From Perognathus longimembris pacificus (lineage: Eukaryota; Chordata; Mammalia; Rodentia; Heteromyidae), in NCBI RefSeq assembly GCF_023159225.1, contig NC_063167.1:9021734-9085733 (forward strand): a DNA stretch of 64,000 nt. The letters are read 5' to 3'. Numbering within the stretch: position 1 is the first letter of the stretch; each line of letters starts with the position of its first letter. A program made the translations under genes and the position numbers. This document shows, piece by piece, positions 30,990 to 41,454 of the stretch. The notes beneath the pieces are model-generated. The model was not told the origin of the DNA. It saw only the letters and a program-made list of their open reading frames with translations, and did no database searches.

Positions 30990-31765
30990 AAGGGAAAAAT
31001 GAGCTCCATAGAGGTGTTGGGGATAGGGAGGAGCCCAGACCCGGGGCTCGCAGCTCCTTCTCAGCCCTGGCCGCCGTGCCTCACCCGGAAGTGCCGTACG
31101 CTCCCCCCCCCCCTTTTTCAGTGTCTGACAGCAGCCCAGAGCAGCCAGGCTCTGCCCTTGAGTGCGTACGGTGTGGCGGGGCTGGAAGGCCGGGGATGGG
31201 ACTGTGACCAGGCCGAGCTCAGCCGCAGGGCCTGGGTGCCCCCCTCCTGCACTGACTGACTGGCAGGCGCAGACCCGTAGGGGGCCTGGTGGCTGGGCTG
31301 CCGTCGGGGCTTCCTTTCCGGGTGGGGTTATTAGTGACTCTGGGCGTCTCAAGTTCGTTTCTCCTCTCTACCAGATGAGTTCGGAGGCAGGCACGGCGGG
31401 AGCAGAGGTGAGAATTAGGCACTGGAGAAGGTTCCGATGCCTCTGGGCTCCTGGCGGGTTGGTGGTGTGTGCCCCTTCTGGGAGGAAAGCTGCTTGTGAA
31501 GCCCATCCATCACCTGTGCCCCTGGGGGCTGGGGGGGGGGGAAGTACAGACCTTTAGGGGCAAGAGAACAAGATGGGGGCCTGGAAATCGGTCACGCAGT
31601 GCCTGAGGGGTCCCCTCTTATGCTTTGGTTGTATCACAGCTGTCCAGGAACCTGATTCGATCTCTTGTCTGTTTCACCCCAAGGGGAGGGATGCCTGTCC
31701 CTGCTCTGGTCCATTCCAGAGGGCAGTGTCTGCCAGGTCCGCTGTCTCTGTCTTCTAGGACCTTC
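30990..31765. other. Intronic DNA
   Basis: No exon recognised, although two frames pass 130 codons. Confidence 0.4.
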
Positions 31766-31780
31766 AAGAAGAAGGAGTTT

Positions 31781-31986
31781 GGGCTGGGGATATAGTCTAG
31801 TGGCAAGAGTGCCTGCCTCGGATACACGAGGCCCTAGGTTCGATTCCCCAGCACCACATATACAGAAAACGGCCAGAAGCGGCGCTGTGGCTCAAGTGGC
31901 AGAGTGCTAGCCTTGAGCGGGAAGAAGCCAGGGACAGTGCTCAGGCCCTGAGTCCAAGGCCCAGGACTGGCAAAAAAAAAAAAAAA
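31781..31986 (+). mobile_element. Young ID-headed dimeric SINE
   Basis: It starts gggctggggatatagtctag with a tRNA-like box A region and a perfect-looking box B (ggttcgattcc). The right half is ctgtggctcaagtggcagag, then a poly-A tail. A perfect 15-bp target duplication, aagaagaaggagttt, lies at 31766-31780 and 31988-32002. Only a few positions separate it from 59072-59278. Confidence 0.96.
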
Positions 31987-32157
31987 GAAGAAGAAGGAGT
32001 TTTGTCTCCACCAGGCCTCTGCCTCCCCATCTCCCTAGCCTTTCCTCCACCTCTCCTTTGCGAGGCCCTGGGAGCCAGTGAATGTCACACCTGCGTGCTG
32101 GGAGGTGTTACCTGGGCTCTGGGGTGAGGTCTCCCAGGCTAAGCCTTTGAACTGGCT

Positions 32158-32397
32158 TTTTTTTTTTTTTGGTGCTGGTCCTAGGACTTGAACTTAGGGC
32201 CTGGGCACAGTTCCTGAGCTCTTCAGCTCAAGGTTATGGCTCTACCACTTGAGCCACAGCTCCGCTTCCGGCTTTTTTGTAGTTAATTGGAGAGGAGAGC
32301 CTCAGGGACTTTGCTGACCGAGGCTGGCTTTGAACTGAGATCCTCGGATCTCAGCCGCCTGAGTAGGGTTGCAGGCGTGTGTGACCCCTGGTGCCTC
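32158..32397 (-). mobile_element. B1-dID-type SINE (minus)
   Basis: Poly-T tail, aggacttgaacttagggcct, tctaccacttgagccacagc, agttaattggagaggagagc and gatctcagccgcctgagtag. Confidence 0.9.
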
Positions 32398-32804
32398 TGG
32401 CTTCTTAGCATCCTTGAGGGGCAGCGGGAGCCAGTCCAGAGAGAGCTCCGGGATCGGGGTTCTGAGCAGCCCAGGCTTTGTGCTGCAGGCTACACAAGGG
32501 GTGCACTCGTGGGGTACCCAGAGCTGCAGCATGCTGTTGGGGTGCCAGCATGGGGAGCCCAGAGCCAGTCCTTCCTGGCCCTGCCCTGCTTTCTGGGCGC
32601 AGGGTAATTTATCCATCGACCCCCTGGGCAACAGACCTGGAGTGTGGGAATGGCCCGGGCCAGGAGGCCCCTCCCACTGGAGGCCAGGTGGGCGGGCAGG
32701 GAGGGGGGGATGGCAGGGGAGGGAGGCCGCCTCAGTCCCCTGCCCCTGGGAGAAAGCCCAGATGGGATGGCGCCCTCCCTCCCGCCCCACCCCGCCCCTC
32801 CCCG
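32398..32804. other. Intronic DNA
   Basis: No feature recognised. Confidence 0.4.
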
Positions 32805-32925
32805 CGTGCTCATTAGGGACTTTATTGGTAAACAGTTTAGAAAGACGGCCCTGCCAGTTTTTGTAAGTGAAGCATTTAAAGTATGCAGAACATATTTTAC
32901 TTCTTCCTGCAGCAGCTGCTCGGTT
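32805..32925. promoter_or_regulatory. Candidate conserved noncoding island
   Basis: A sharp AT-rich island in GC-rich DNA. It contains ggtaaacag (forkhead-like), catttaaagta and acatattttact. No repeat family fits. Conservation is inferred from composition only. Confidence 0.3.
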
Positions 32926-34559
32926 GGGCTGGAGGACCGGGAGTGAGTTATGGAGCTGTGCGGTGCCCGGGAGGGCTGGCGGGCTCCCGGCCCCGGAGGG
33001 CAGCACCGCGCCGGGGTTCCCACTCCCGCCCCTCCCCCAGGGTGCCGCCCGGGAGGTGCGCAGGGCACCCGCGCCGTGCCGGGCCCCTTCTGGAGCAATG
33101 CCACAGCCAGCCGGGACCGCCATTCTCCACACGAGCACCGGGGGGGGGGGGGGGGACGTGCCAAGGCCCCCCAGCCATCGAAGGACAGGGCCAGGATGTG
33201 AACCCGGAGCCTGGGTTCAGAGCCCATGCCGTGTTACCGGGCAGGCAGGAGGGGTGGAGGAGCGCAGGGTCACCTGAAAGCAAGGATGGCCTGGGACCTG
33301 CCTCAGTTTACCTGCAGCACAGTGGTCCTCCAGCTCTGCTGGTTCAGATTCTTCCGGAAGCTGGGTCTGCTGGCTGCCGGCTTCTCGTCTCCGTGTCTGC
33401 CGGTGCCTTGAGCCCCCCAGCGGAGGCCTGAGAGCAGACGAGACCCCCGGCCGCTTCCCGCAGAGTGGCCGGGGGTCGGCTGTGTGGATGGGACCCCCTC
33501 CTCTGGCCTCGGCCTGGCTGTCTGTGATGGGGGCTGATGGCAGAACCCGTCCTCTGCCTGAGCTTCGGGGGGTGCCCCTCCCATCCAGAGCTCCACGGGC
33601 CCCCCCAGCCTTTACACCCATTCTACGGCTGTCACCCGCAGTAACGGGTGCGGTGCAACCTTGTGAGCTTTGCACCCAGTGCCTGGGGGGTGCCGTACCC
33701 CCCTTGGTGAGGGGGAAATCGAGCCTCTTTCCTTTCCGTGTCTCCGTGAGTTCATTTTCCGAGGGGATGAGGAGGGAGGAGGACTGAGAGGGAGCCGGCG
33801 GGGAGGCAGCCCCTTCCCCGGTGCCTCCCTCCCCGAGCTTGGGCCTGGGGAAGGGGAGGTCAGTGCCTTGGCTGGGGTTGTGGAAGCTGGCAAGGTTCCG
33901 CTTCTATCCTGCCACAGCCTGGCACTTAGGTCTGGGAGCCCGGTCTTCCTGATGGGCCCCCGGGCCAGGGAATCAGCCAGGCTTCGGCCCGGCCTCGCCC
34001 GCACTTCTGCGTGGCTCGGGAGGCAGATCAGTCACCTGGGCACGGTGCCAGGCAGGGGCTGACACAGATCTGGGGCTCAGCCCCTCGGCAGACCCCAGCA
34101 GCTGGTGCGCCAGGACCCCCCGCCTGCTGGGGAAGAGCGGAAAGGCCCATCAGAGTAGCCAGGGCTGAGCCTGAGCCCTGGGGCTGCCCGGGGCTTCTGG
34201 CTGGCCGGCCCAGAGGAGGGGGCTGTTCCTGCAGTCAGGAGCGGCTTGTGCTCCCAGCGCTGTGGGAGGCACGGCCCGTCCACTTTGATCCTCTCATTTG
34301 GGAGGGAAATGTGCTAGCTTGAAACATAGTGGGTAGCCTGGAAGTTTGTGGGGATTAGGGACACCTGGTAAGCTGCGGCCCCCCTCTTCCCCCCAGAATT
34401 CAGTTGTAAGGGACAGAAAATGCAGCTCAGACTGGCTGGAACAGGAGGAGGACGGTTGTTTTATGCCAGTGAAGAGTCCAAGCCTTCTGGCGTGATGTGA
34501 TCAAGGACTTGGGTATTCAGTGACTCCAAGTACACCATGGTGGCCTGGCGAGATTACGG
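32926..34559. other. GC-rich intronic DNA
   Basis: A poly-G run lies at about 33139-33153. Long frames on both strands are composition effects; no exon is recognised. Confidence 0.4.
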
Positions 34560-34667
34560 CGCTGGAGCCAGACTGCCCCGGGGGTCAGCCCTGGCTCTCC
34601 TCTTCAACTCTGTGACCTTGGTCTGGTCATTTACCTCCTGTGCTTCATATCCCTGCCTTGTCTGTAG

Positions 34668-34668
<1 letters not shown>
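34560..34668 (+). mobile_element. MIR fragment
   Basis: ctggagccagactgccccgg, tctgtgaccttggtctggtc and cttgtctgtagaag follow MIR order. Confidence 0.7.

Positions 34669-34670
<2 letters not shown>

Positions 34671-34722
<52 letters not shown>
34671..34722. repeat. (TG)26 microsatellite
   Basis: Pure repeat directly after the MIR fragment. Confidence 0.98.
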
Positions 34723-34723
<1 letters not shown>

Positions 34724-35597
34724 TAACTGATAGAATCTTCTTTGTGGAGATTAACCTAGGTAAATACAACTGGTAAAATTACAGTTTGGAGCTGAGGTTG
34801 TGTCAAATGTTAGCAAAGGTATAATTGGTATGGTGATACATGGCTAGTATAATGTTATTATTTAGACCTCATCTGGGGGAAACAGGGCTCATAAACTTAC
34901 GACTCACTGGAAACGTTAAAGAGTACCTCCTGTTGCTAAGGTGGCGGCTGCGGCTCCAGCCATTCATGCCACTTTAGAGATAAAAGGTGGGCAGAAGGCA
35001 AAGCCCAGTTTTCTTCAAGGCCCATCCTCCTCAGGGACTTCTTTCTATGCTTCACTGGTCAGAACTAGGCCGCGTGGGCATGCCTAGCTACAAGGGAGGC
35101 TGGGCCCGTGCCCTCTGAGGGAGACGGGCCACCGAAGGGCAGGGTTTGTGTCCCAGCTCCCAGGGCCACCTGGTGCGGGGCAGTGTGCCTCCTGTGCCCT
35201 TGGGGAAGAGGCACCTGGGGCCTGTGGTCTCCCAGCGGCGTGGCCTCCCCTGCTGACCTGCCGAGGCCGGGGGACTCTGCTGACGAGCCTGGCTTGCGTT
35301 AGGCGCCTGCCCTTCCCCTGCTCAGGGGCCCGGGGGCTGGGCGGCCCACCCCTGTGCTGGGACTCTGTAGAGCTGGACATGGCCACACCCCCTTCCCGCC
35401 TCCCACCAGCGCCTGTGCAGAGGTGGCTGCCGTCCGCACCGCTCTGCCCAGGCCTTCGCCGCCGGCGGCACCTGCGCACCTGGGTTGCAGCCCATGTGAC
35501 CAAGACACCGGGCAGTGCAGCTGCGGACCAGAGCCCGGGTCTCCGTCCTCACGGAGAAGCGCAGAAACAGGAGCGTTCGCCCGCGAGTCCCTCTCGC
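34723..35597. other. Intronic DNA
   Basis: No feature recognised. Confidence 0.4.
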
Positions 35598-35705
35598 CCG
35601 GCATGGTGGTGCACTCCTGTAATCCCGGCACTCAGGAGGCGGAGGCAAGGGATCTCTAGTTCCAGCCCAGCCTGGGCTACATGTGAGCCTGTGCCTCGTA
35701 AACCG
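35598..35705 (+). mobile_element. B1 (7SL-derived) SINE
   Basis: ggcatggtggtgcactcctg, taatcccggcactcaggagg and agcccagcctgggctacatg match the rodent B1 monomer closely. Confidence 0.88.
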
Positions 35706-35726
35706 AGGAGCAGAGGAGACAGGGAC

Positions 35727-35790
35727 CGTGAGCACCCAAGGTCACACAGCAAGGGAGCACCTCTGAGACAGAAAGCAGATTCCCCCAACT
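35727..35790 (-). mobile_element. MIR fragment (minus)
   Basis: cccaaggtcacacagcaagg, then gattcccccaactcc, the reverse of the MIR middle. Confidence 0.6.
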
Positions 35791-35921
35791 CCAGTGTGTT
35801 CCTCCTAAAGAAGGCAGGGGGTGCTCGGTGCCCGGAGGTGGGGCGGGCCGTAGGTGCTGGAGACACCCCGGGGCACGGTGCCGGGCGCGCACAGTGCTTG
35901 CCACGGTGGCTCTTGAGAAGT

Positions 35922-35990
35922 TTTGCTCTTTGCGGTGCTGGAGACTGCATCTCGTGCACCGCTAGGTGTTCTGCTAGCTGGGCCTCCACC
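35922..35990 (-). mobile_element. Old ID-like fragment (minus)
   Basis: gcggtgctggagactgcatc, then ccgctaggtgttctgctagc; diverged. Confidence 0.5.
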
Positions 35991-37460
35991 TCTGCTTGAT
36001 GACAGGTGGAGCGGCCGGGGCCCAGGACAGGGTGCCACCGGGGTGCCAGGAGCCAGGGGCCTGGGCCCGGGTCGACTGCTCCTGGAAGAGCCGGGCGGGG
36101 CGGGCGGGGCGGGCGATCCGGCGCCCCGCCCCGTGGGGCAGGTGCGCTCTGTCAGCCGGGTGCCCGGCTCTCCCTGAAGTTGTTTTTCCAGCCTGGCCCC
36201 CTGGGGCTCGGTCCCTGGGCGCTGCACCTGGTGTGCCGCCCTCGGGCTCCCCAGGCTTGTTTGGAGCCTGGCCGCGGGGGCGGGGCTTCAGCCGGTGCAC
36301 CTGCTAGGAAGGTGAGCTGAGACCAGGGCCGGTCACGTGCCAGCCCCACCCCTTGACCTCTGCTGAGCACAGGTGTGGCTTCCCCTCCCCCCCCCCCCGC
36401 CGCCCCAGGGCCTGCTTTTGGGGGCCCCCTGCTTCCTTGTGGGGGTGTCCCCTTGTCCCCTCCATTGGGACAGAGCCACTTGGCCTGGGCACTGTGGGGG
36501 CCGTCTCACACTAAAACTTCACCTGACCCTGGCCAGAAGTTGGCATCTGGGGCTTTTTGTTTGTTTTGGTATAAATCTGCCACCCAAGCCGGGCAGCCCG
36601 CACAGGCCTTGAGAGCCGGGACCTGGAGTGGGAGCCGGCGGCGCTCGGTGCAGATGGGTTGGCTGGGTGCAGCGCAGGCCTGCATTTGAAGCCAGGCCTC
36701 TGGGGACCCAGTGCACAGGTGACAGTAAAGGACCCAGCGCAGGGCTGGTTCGGGAATCCCAGGAGCCATGACCTAAGAGAGAGAGAGACTAAAAACAGGA
36801 GGAAGCAACCACCCGATCCCTCCCCCCCCCCAATCTGGTCATGTAACGTTGGCAGTCACTCACTCCATCCTGAAATAGACCGGGCCTCCTGGTTCCTTCT
36901 ACTCAGGCCTTCTTTCCATGGTTCTGCTCGAGGTGAATGGGAGCCAGGTGTGGCACTGGGTACAGGACACCACAGGACCAACAACAAAAGCGGTCATAGT
37001 CCCCTCCCCCCATCCCATCCCCAGGCTTTGTTAGCAATAGACAGATGCCCACGGGTGCTTCCAGAATGTCACATGAGCGTGCCGTAGGCCGGGGGCTCCA
37101 GGGCTCCTGTTGACCCCAGACCAGGTGGCAGAGGTGTGTCGCATGGAGGAGATGGCCAGGAGGAGCGTGTCCTGTGCAGTCCCGCTCCCCCACACAGCGC
37201 CTCCGTCCCTGTCCTGAGTGCGAGTCTAGCGCTCAGCCTGGGGTCAGCCGGGCCTGGCTCAAATCTGCCAGTTGTGACTGAGCCCTTGGGATGACTTGAT
37301 CTGTGAGCCGCAGCACCCTGGTGTGTACGGTGGGGGTCACGGGTGCCAGCCCCAGGGCCATCATCGCCCCTGGATGGGCACCCGGGGGGGGGGGGTGGGG
37401 GCCGGGGGTCTTCGGCGCCCTTGGTGCAGAGGGACAGGAAGTCGGCGCCCTGGGAGCCGC
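35991..37460. other. GC-rich intronic DNA before the second Kazn exon
   Basis: An agaga run lies near 36777-36789. No exon or repeat is recognised; the frame upstream of exon 2 is open but has no ATG. Confidence 0.4.
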
Positions 37461-37489
37461 CCCGTGTGACCTGTGCTCTTGTCCCCTAG
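37461..37489 (+). promoter_or_regulatory. Kazn: Kazn exon 2 splice acceptor
   Basis: A pyrimidine-rich run (ctgtgctcttgtcccctag) ends at the AG 37488-37489. A gtgtgac about 20 bases upstream could serve as the branch point. Confidence 0.8.
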
Positions 37490-37678
37490 TGCTGCGGGAG
37501 GAAGTGGCCCGGCTCCAGGAGGAAGTTCACCTTCTCCGGCAGATGAAGGAGATGCTGGCCAAGGACCTGGAGGAGTCGCAGGGCGGCAAGGGCCCCGAGG
37601 TCCTCACGGCCACCGAGCTCCGGGTCCAGCTGGTGCAGAAGGAGCAGGAGCTGGCCAGAGCCAAAGAGGCCTTGCAGG
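37490..37678 (+). CDS. Kazn: Kazrin, second exon (coiled-coil start)
   Basis: The exon is 189 nt (63 codons), phase 1 at both ends, so it can be joined to different first exons without breaking frame. With the G of the first exon it begins V-LREEVARLQEEVHLLRQMK, continues through KEMLAKDLEES and TELRVQLVQKEQELARAKE, and ends ALQ before G|GTGAGT. The heptad-like Leu spacing and the Glu/Lys content mark the N-terminal coiled coil of kazrin, which mediates self-association and partner binding. It closely matches the human protein as I remember it; one Leu beside the junction seems to be missing relative to the human VLLREE. Codon-level conservation and clean splice sites make this the most secure coding segment in the window. 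The following exon should start by completing an Ala codon, and I do not find it before 64000. Confidence 0.95.
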
Positions 37679-37684
37679 GTGAGT
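37679..37684 (+). promoter_or_regulatory. Kazn: Kazn exon 2 splice donor
   Basis: CAGG|GTGAGT, close to consensus. Reading through into the intron meets a stop (TGA, 37684-37686) within three codons. Confidence 0.85.
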
Positions 37685-37715
37685 GACGCCTCGGGGTGCT
37701 GCGGCTCTGCCGGGA

Positions 37716-37970
37716 CCCCGCCGCCCGGCCCAGGGTTCCCCGCCGCCCGGCCCAGGGTTCCCCGCCGCCCGGCCCAGGGTCCCCGCCGCCCGGCCCAGGG
37801 TTCCCCGCCGCCCGGCCCAGGGTTCCCGCCGCCCGGCCCAGGGCCCCCGCCGCCCGGCCCAGGGCCCCCGCCGCCCGGCCCAGGGCCCCCGCCGCCCGGC
37901 CCAGGGCCCCCGCCGCCCGGCCCAGGGCCCCCGCCGACCGGCCCAGGGCCCCCGCTGCCCGGCCCAGGGT
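37716..37970. repeat. GC-rich 20-22 bp minisatellite, 12 copies, in Kazn intron 2
   Basis: The unit is ccgccgcccggcccaggg plus a 2-4 base spacer (ttcc early, cccc later). The spacer change splits the array into two subtypes. It starts about 40 bases after the exon 2 donor. The minus strand has repeated GGG runs and could form G-quadruplexes. The Pro/Gly-rich open frames through it are artefacts of the unit. Confidence 0.95.
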
Positions 37971-38964
37971 CCAGCCCTATTAGGGTAGTAGTTCACATGC
38001 CTGGGGGTTGGGGTACATCTCCCTCCCTCCTCTGGGGGGGCCACCACGCCCTGTGGGCACCTCCCTCAGAGCCAAGGTTTACATGGGCACCTTTCTGGGC
38101 TGGGTCTCTGGCCCCGCATCCTCGAGGCCTCTTGCCTCTCCTCCCAGGGTCTCTGATGGGGAAAAGCGCGTCCCCCCACTTCCCTGTGGGAGTGTTCCGA
38201 GCCCCTCGCATGCTGGGCCCAGCACCGCTTCCCTCATGCCGGAGGGGGAGGGGGAGGAGGAGGAGGAGGAGGAAGAGAAGGAGGGCGGCTGCAGAAAGCC
38301 CACGAAATCGCTAGCTGCCTGCGTGGCGGGACAGACACGCGTGTTTCTCGATGATTCACGTGGCTCCAGCGTGATGGGGCAGGACGCAGCTTCCCCCGGC
38401 TGAGCAGGACCCCAGCTCGTCCGCTCACGGAGTCTGCCGCGTGCTGACGTAGTTCCAGCCCTCCGCGTGGGGTCCTGCAGGATGCAGGACGGGACAGGGG
38501 CGGGGAGGGGGAGGGGGAGGGAGTTCCCCGGTAGGAGGCTCAGTGAGCCCCCCCCCCCCACATGCCGGCGAGGGCCAGATCGTGGGTGACTGGATCGTGC
38601 GGTCTTAGGGAGACCTGGTGAGCTGTTTATTTCTAGTATTTTCTTTCTTCTTTTCCTTGTGCTGGTGCTAGGCATTGAGCTTGGATGCTTGGCTCTTTTC
38701 ACCCCCTGCGCCCAGCCCAGCCCCCTCGCTCCAGGTGCGGCTCCTTGCTGAGAGTCTGAGCCCTGTCACATCTCAGCTCTCAAGGACACGCCACGCACCC
38801 CCATCCTGCTAGGCGCTCCTGGCCACCCCGCCCCCCACTCTCACCACAGATAAGGCCCCAGAATGAGACTCCAGAGGCAGCGGCACCCCCTGCGCCCACA
38901 TTCCACATCCCCTCTGGGTGCGGTCACCTGAATGCAAGAGGCAGGCACGCCTTAGCTCACTGAG
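37971..38964. other. Intron 2 DNA
   Basis: A (GGA)n purine run lies at 38241-38285 and a possible old minus-strand ID fragment at 38650-38690. No exon is recognised. Confidence 0.4.
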
Positions 38965-39192
38965 GCGATGGCAGACTCCGGAGTCAGACTTGAACCTGAA
39001 TCCCAGCCCTAGCTAGGACTTGCGGTATGACCTTGGGTAGATTCCTCAACCTCTCTGAACCTGTGCATCCTTTGCTAGGGATCATGATGGTAACCGCGTC
39101 CCTCATAATTGGATCTATTAATAGAAACTACTTCCTAGGCCGTGAGGGTTAAATGAGATAGAAAGCGCTTGGCTCTGTGCCTGGTACCATTA
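38965..39192 (+). mobile_element. MIR element, nearly full length
   Basis: gcagactccggagtcagact, ggtatgaccttgggtagatt, cctcaacctctctgaacctg, gagggttaaatgagatagaa and gcgcttggctctgtgcctgg appear in consensus order. Confidence 0.9.
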
Positions 39193-39869
39193 ATGCAGTC
39201 TTAGTGGTGCTCAGACGGGAGGACTTGGCCTTGCTTAGGGATGTGGGTTACCTGACCCCCATCAGGGGTGTTCAGACCGGAAGTGCCCGCCGCCACCGCA
39301 TGCAAGCTCAAGGTGGCAGTGTCCTTGAAAGGCAGGTCAGGGGCCGCCTCGCCCCTGCGGTACTACAGCGCCATAAATAAGATGCTTCCTGGCCAGCCGG
39401 CCGGAGCCTGGGCTGCTGACAGATGTGGGCAGGAGGGGGCTGGGCGAGGAGAGGGAGGAGAAGAACAGAGCCAGCTGCAGACGTCCGGCTGCAGCCCCAT
39501 CCCTCCCACCCCCATTGGGGTTTGGGTGAAGCCCAAACTCTCCCCTGTGGGAGAGAATTAGGGGTTCAGCGCCCAGACCCCTGCATGGCCCCATAGCAGT
39601 GACCAGATTCTGGGGGGCACTAAGGGGGCTTGGGGGTCTTCCGTTGATCTCGTGGGGGCGAGGGCAGAGGGTTTGCTTTTGGAGTTTGGGGTTCGAGGCA
39701 GAAGTCCCAAATGACAACACCAATGTCCTTGGTGTCCGCTGGTGGGGCGGGGAACCTGGAGCCTCTGGGACAGCCCGGGGGCCCTGTGATCCTCGCGACC
39801 AGGACGAGGGCTTCTCTCAGTCTTTGCAGTCTCTTAACATGTGGAGGGTTTTCCACAACAATAAGTACT
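39193..39869. other. Intron 2 DNA
   Basis: No exon or repeat recognised. Confidence 0.4.
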
Positions 39870-39965
39870 CTTTGAGAACGTAATTTTTAATGACTGCATG
39901 ATGTTCTCCCGAATGGAAGTACCATGATTTACCTAGCCATTTCCTATTATCAGACATTTAAGCGC
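39870..39965 (+). mobile_element. Probable ancient L1 fragment
   Basis: taatgactgcatgatgttct, then ggaagtaccatgatttacct and agccatttcctattatcaga resembles a common old L1-derived block. Confidence 0.45.
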
Positions 39966-40217
39966 TCCCTCACTCCTTCCCCTTCCCCCCATCTCTCTCG
40001 CTTTCCCCCTCTTCCAGGCACGGGTGCTGCTGGCGGGCACCATCATAGAACCCGTGTTCTTTGTAATTGACCTGTCTGTAGCTTCTCCGTGTAGCAACCA
40101 AAAAATGACAGGGACCCGGTTTCCTCTTGTAGAAGGCGGAAGATCTGCTGGGGCCTTTCCATACCTCGGTGGGAGCTGCCTGCCCCAAACTAACCTCCTA
40201 GAAGAAACCAAACTGTA
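39966..40217. other. Intron 2 DNA
   Basis: No feature recognised. Confidence 0.35.
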
Positions 40218-40290
40218 TTAATTTGCTCATTCACCAAATGTTCCTGGACAGCTTCCGTGTGCTGAGACCTGTCCTGTGCCGTGGTTTGGA
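40218..40290 (+). mobile_element. L2-like fragment
   Basis: gctcattcaccaaatgttcc, then cttccgtgtgctgagacctg resembles the L2 3' end. Confidence 0.5.
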
Positions 40291-40521
40291 CAATTCCAGG
40301 CCTGTCTAGAATCTGGTGATTTGCCTAGAAACTATGACATGCTTACCCGTGCAAGTTAGATGGACACATTCTATTTCTTTAAAGGCCAGTCAGGCCTGAG
40401 ATGAGCTAATAAGCCCATTGGCGTGGGGGTCCATGCTTCCGCTGCCTTTTCAGACATAGCTGGCCTGTAAGTAAGAAGTTTCCCCCCAAGGGGGTTGACA
40501 GAAGCCCACCACGGCACTCTT
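40291..40521. other. Intron 2 DNA
   Basis: No feature recognised. Confidence 0.35.
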
Positions 40522-40742
40522 AGCAGGTTAGACACCTGTCATCGTAGCTACACGAGAGGTTGAGCTCTGAGGGTTGGGGTTTGAAGCCATCCCAGGCAGA
40601 CAGATTGAGAGACTCATCTCCAATTAACTAGCAAAAAGCCAGAAGGAGATTTATGGCTCAAGTGGTGGAGCACCAGCCTTGAGTAAAAAAGCTAAGGAAT
40701 ACCACCCAGGCTCTTAAGTTCAAGCCCCCAGTAAATAAATAG
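40522..40742 (+). mobile_element. B1-dID-type SINE
   Basis: gacacctgtcatcgtagcta, actcatctccaattaactag and ggctcaagtggtggagcacc, with an (aaat)n tail. Confidence 0.87.
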
Positions 40743-41221
40743 TGACTTTATCTCCTGTCTCCTTCCCCACATCCACGCTCTATTCTTTGTCTCCTCCCTC
40801 CCCTACAAGACCTGTTCATCTTCTGTCTAACTCATTGCCCAGGGTTGGATTTGTTCCTCTAGATCTCCAGATCTAGCCTGGTGACCCTCAGGACTGATGT
40901 AGGGGCCCACCCAGAATCACTCCTGTCTCGCACCCCTGGTGTGGAAGGCTTTAAACTCCATGGAAGCTTCCAGAATGTTTAAATCAACAGACAGAACTTC
41001 ACAGATGCCCCTGGAAAGCTTCTCAGGCCCCAGATGCAGCCCAGTGGCCCATCACACGCGGTTAACGGGGAGAAATGTCCAGTCTTAGGGTGTGGCTGTC
41101 AGCCAGGCAAGGGGACTCCAACCTCCAACCTGGGCCACGCTTCACATTGTAGACAGAGACCTAAGAAGGACACATGTCCTAATGCACAACTGTGTGTGTA
41201 TTGGGGCTGGGGGAGGGGCAA
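40743..41221. other. Intron 2 DNA
   Basis: No feature recognised. Confidence 0.35.
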
Positions 41222-41436
41222 GGAAAGTACTGGGATTTGAACTCAGAGCCTTGAATTCTTGCTTAGCTTTTGTCCCTACCACTTGAGCCACATCTGCACT
41301 TTCTTGCTTTTGCTGGTTAATTGGAGATGAGTCTCACAATGTGGTTTTCTGCCTGGGCTCCTGTGGGACGAGGTTCCTCAGATCTCAGCCTCCTGAACGG
41401 CTAGGATTCCAGGCATGAGTCACTAGCAGCAGCCAC
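41222..41436 (-). mobile_element. B1-dID-type SINE (minus)
   Basis: ctgggatttgaactcagagc, taccacttgagccacatctg, ctggttaattggagatgagt and agatctcagcctcctgaacg. Confidence 0.87.
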
Positions 41437-41454
41437 AACTTCCGTTAGCTTTTG

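Larger units (their letters stand above)
20328..37489 (+). other. Kazn: Kazn intron 1 (17.2 kb with 20322-20327)
   Basis: It spans from the donor at 20322 to the AG at 37488-37489. It contains repeats and candidate regulatory islands listed separately, and no exon I can recognise. Confidence 0.8.

Noticed and set aside
31781..31860. tRNA-Ala gene
   Set aside because: The tRNA-like head is the promoter part of a SINE, with a second monomer, poly-A tail and target duplications. It is not a stand-alone tRNA gene.
35148..35999. 283-codon plus-strand frame
   Set aside because: It runs straight through a B1 element and a MIR fragment and lacks any recognisable domain.
37303..37489. In-frame extension of Kazn exon 2 upstream
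   Set aside because: The frame is open, but it has no ATG, and a good acceptor lies at 37488-37489. It is more likely intron.
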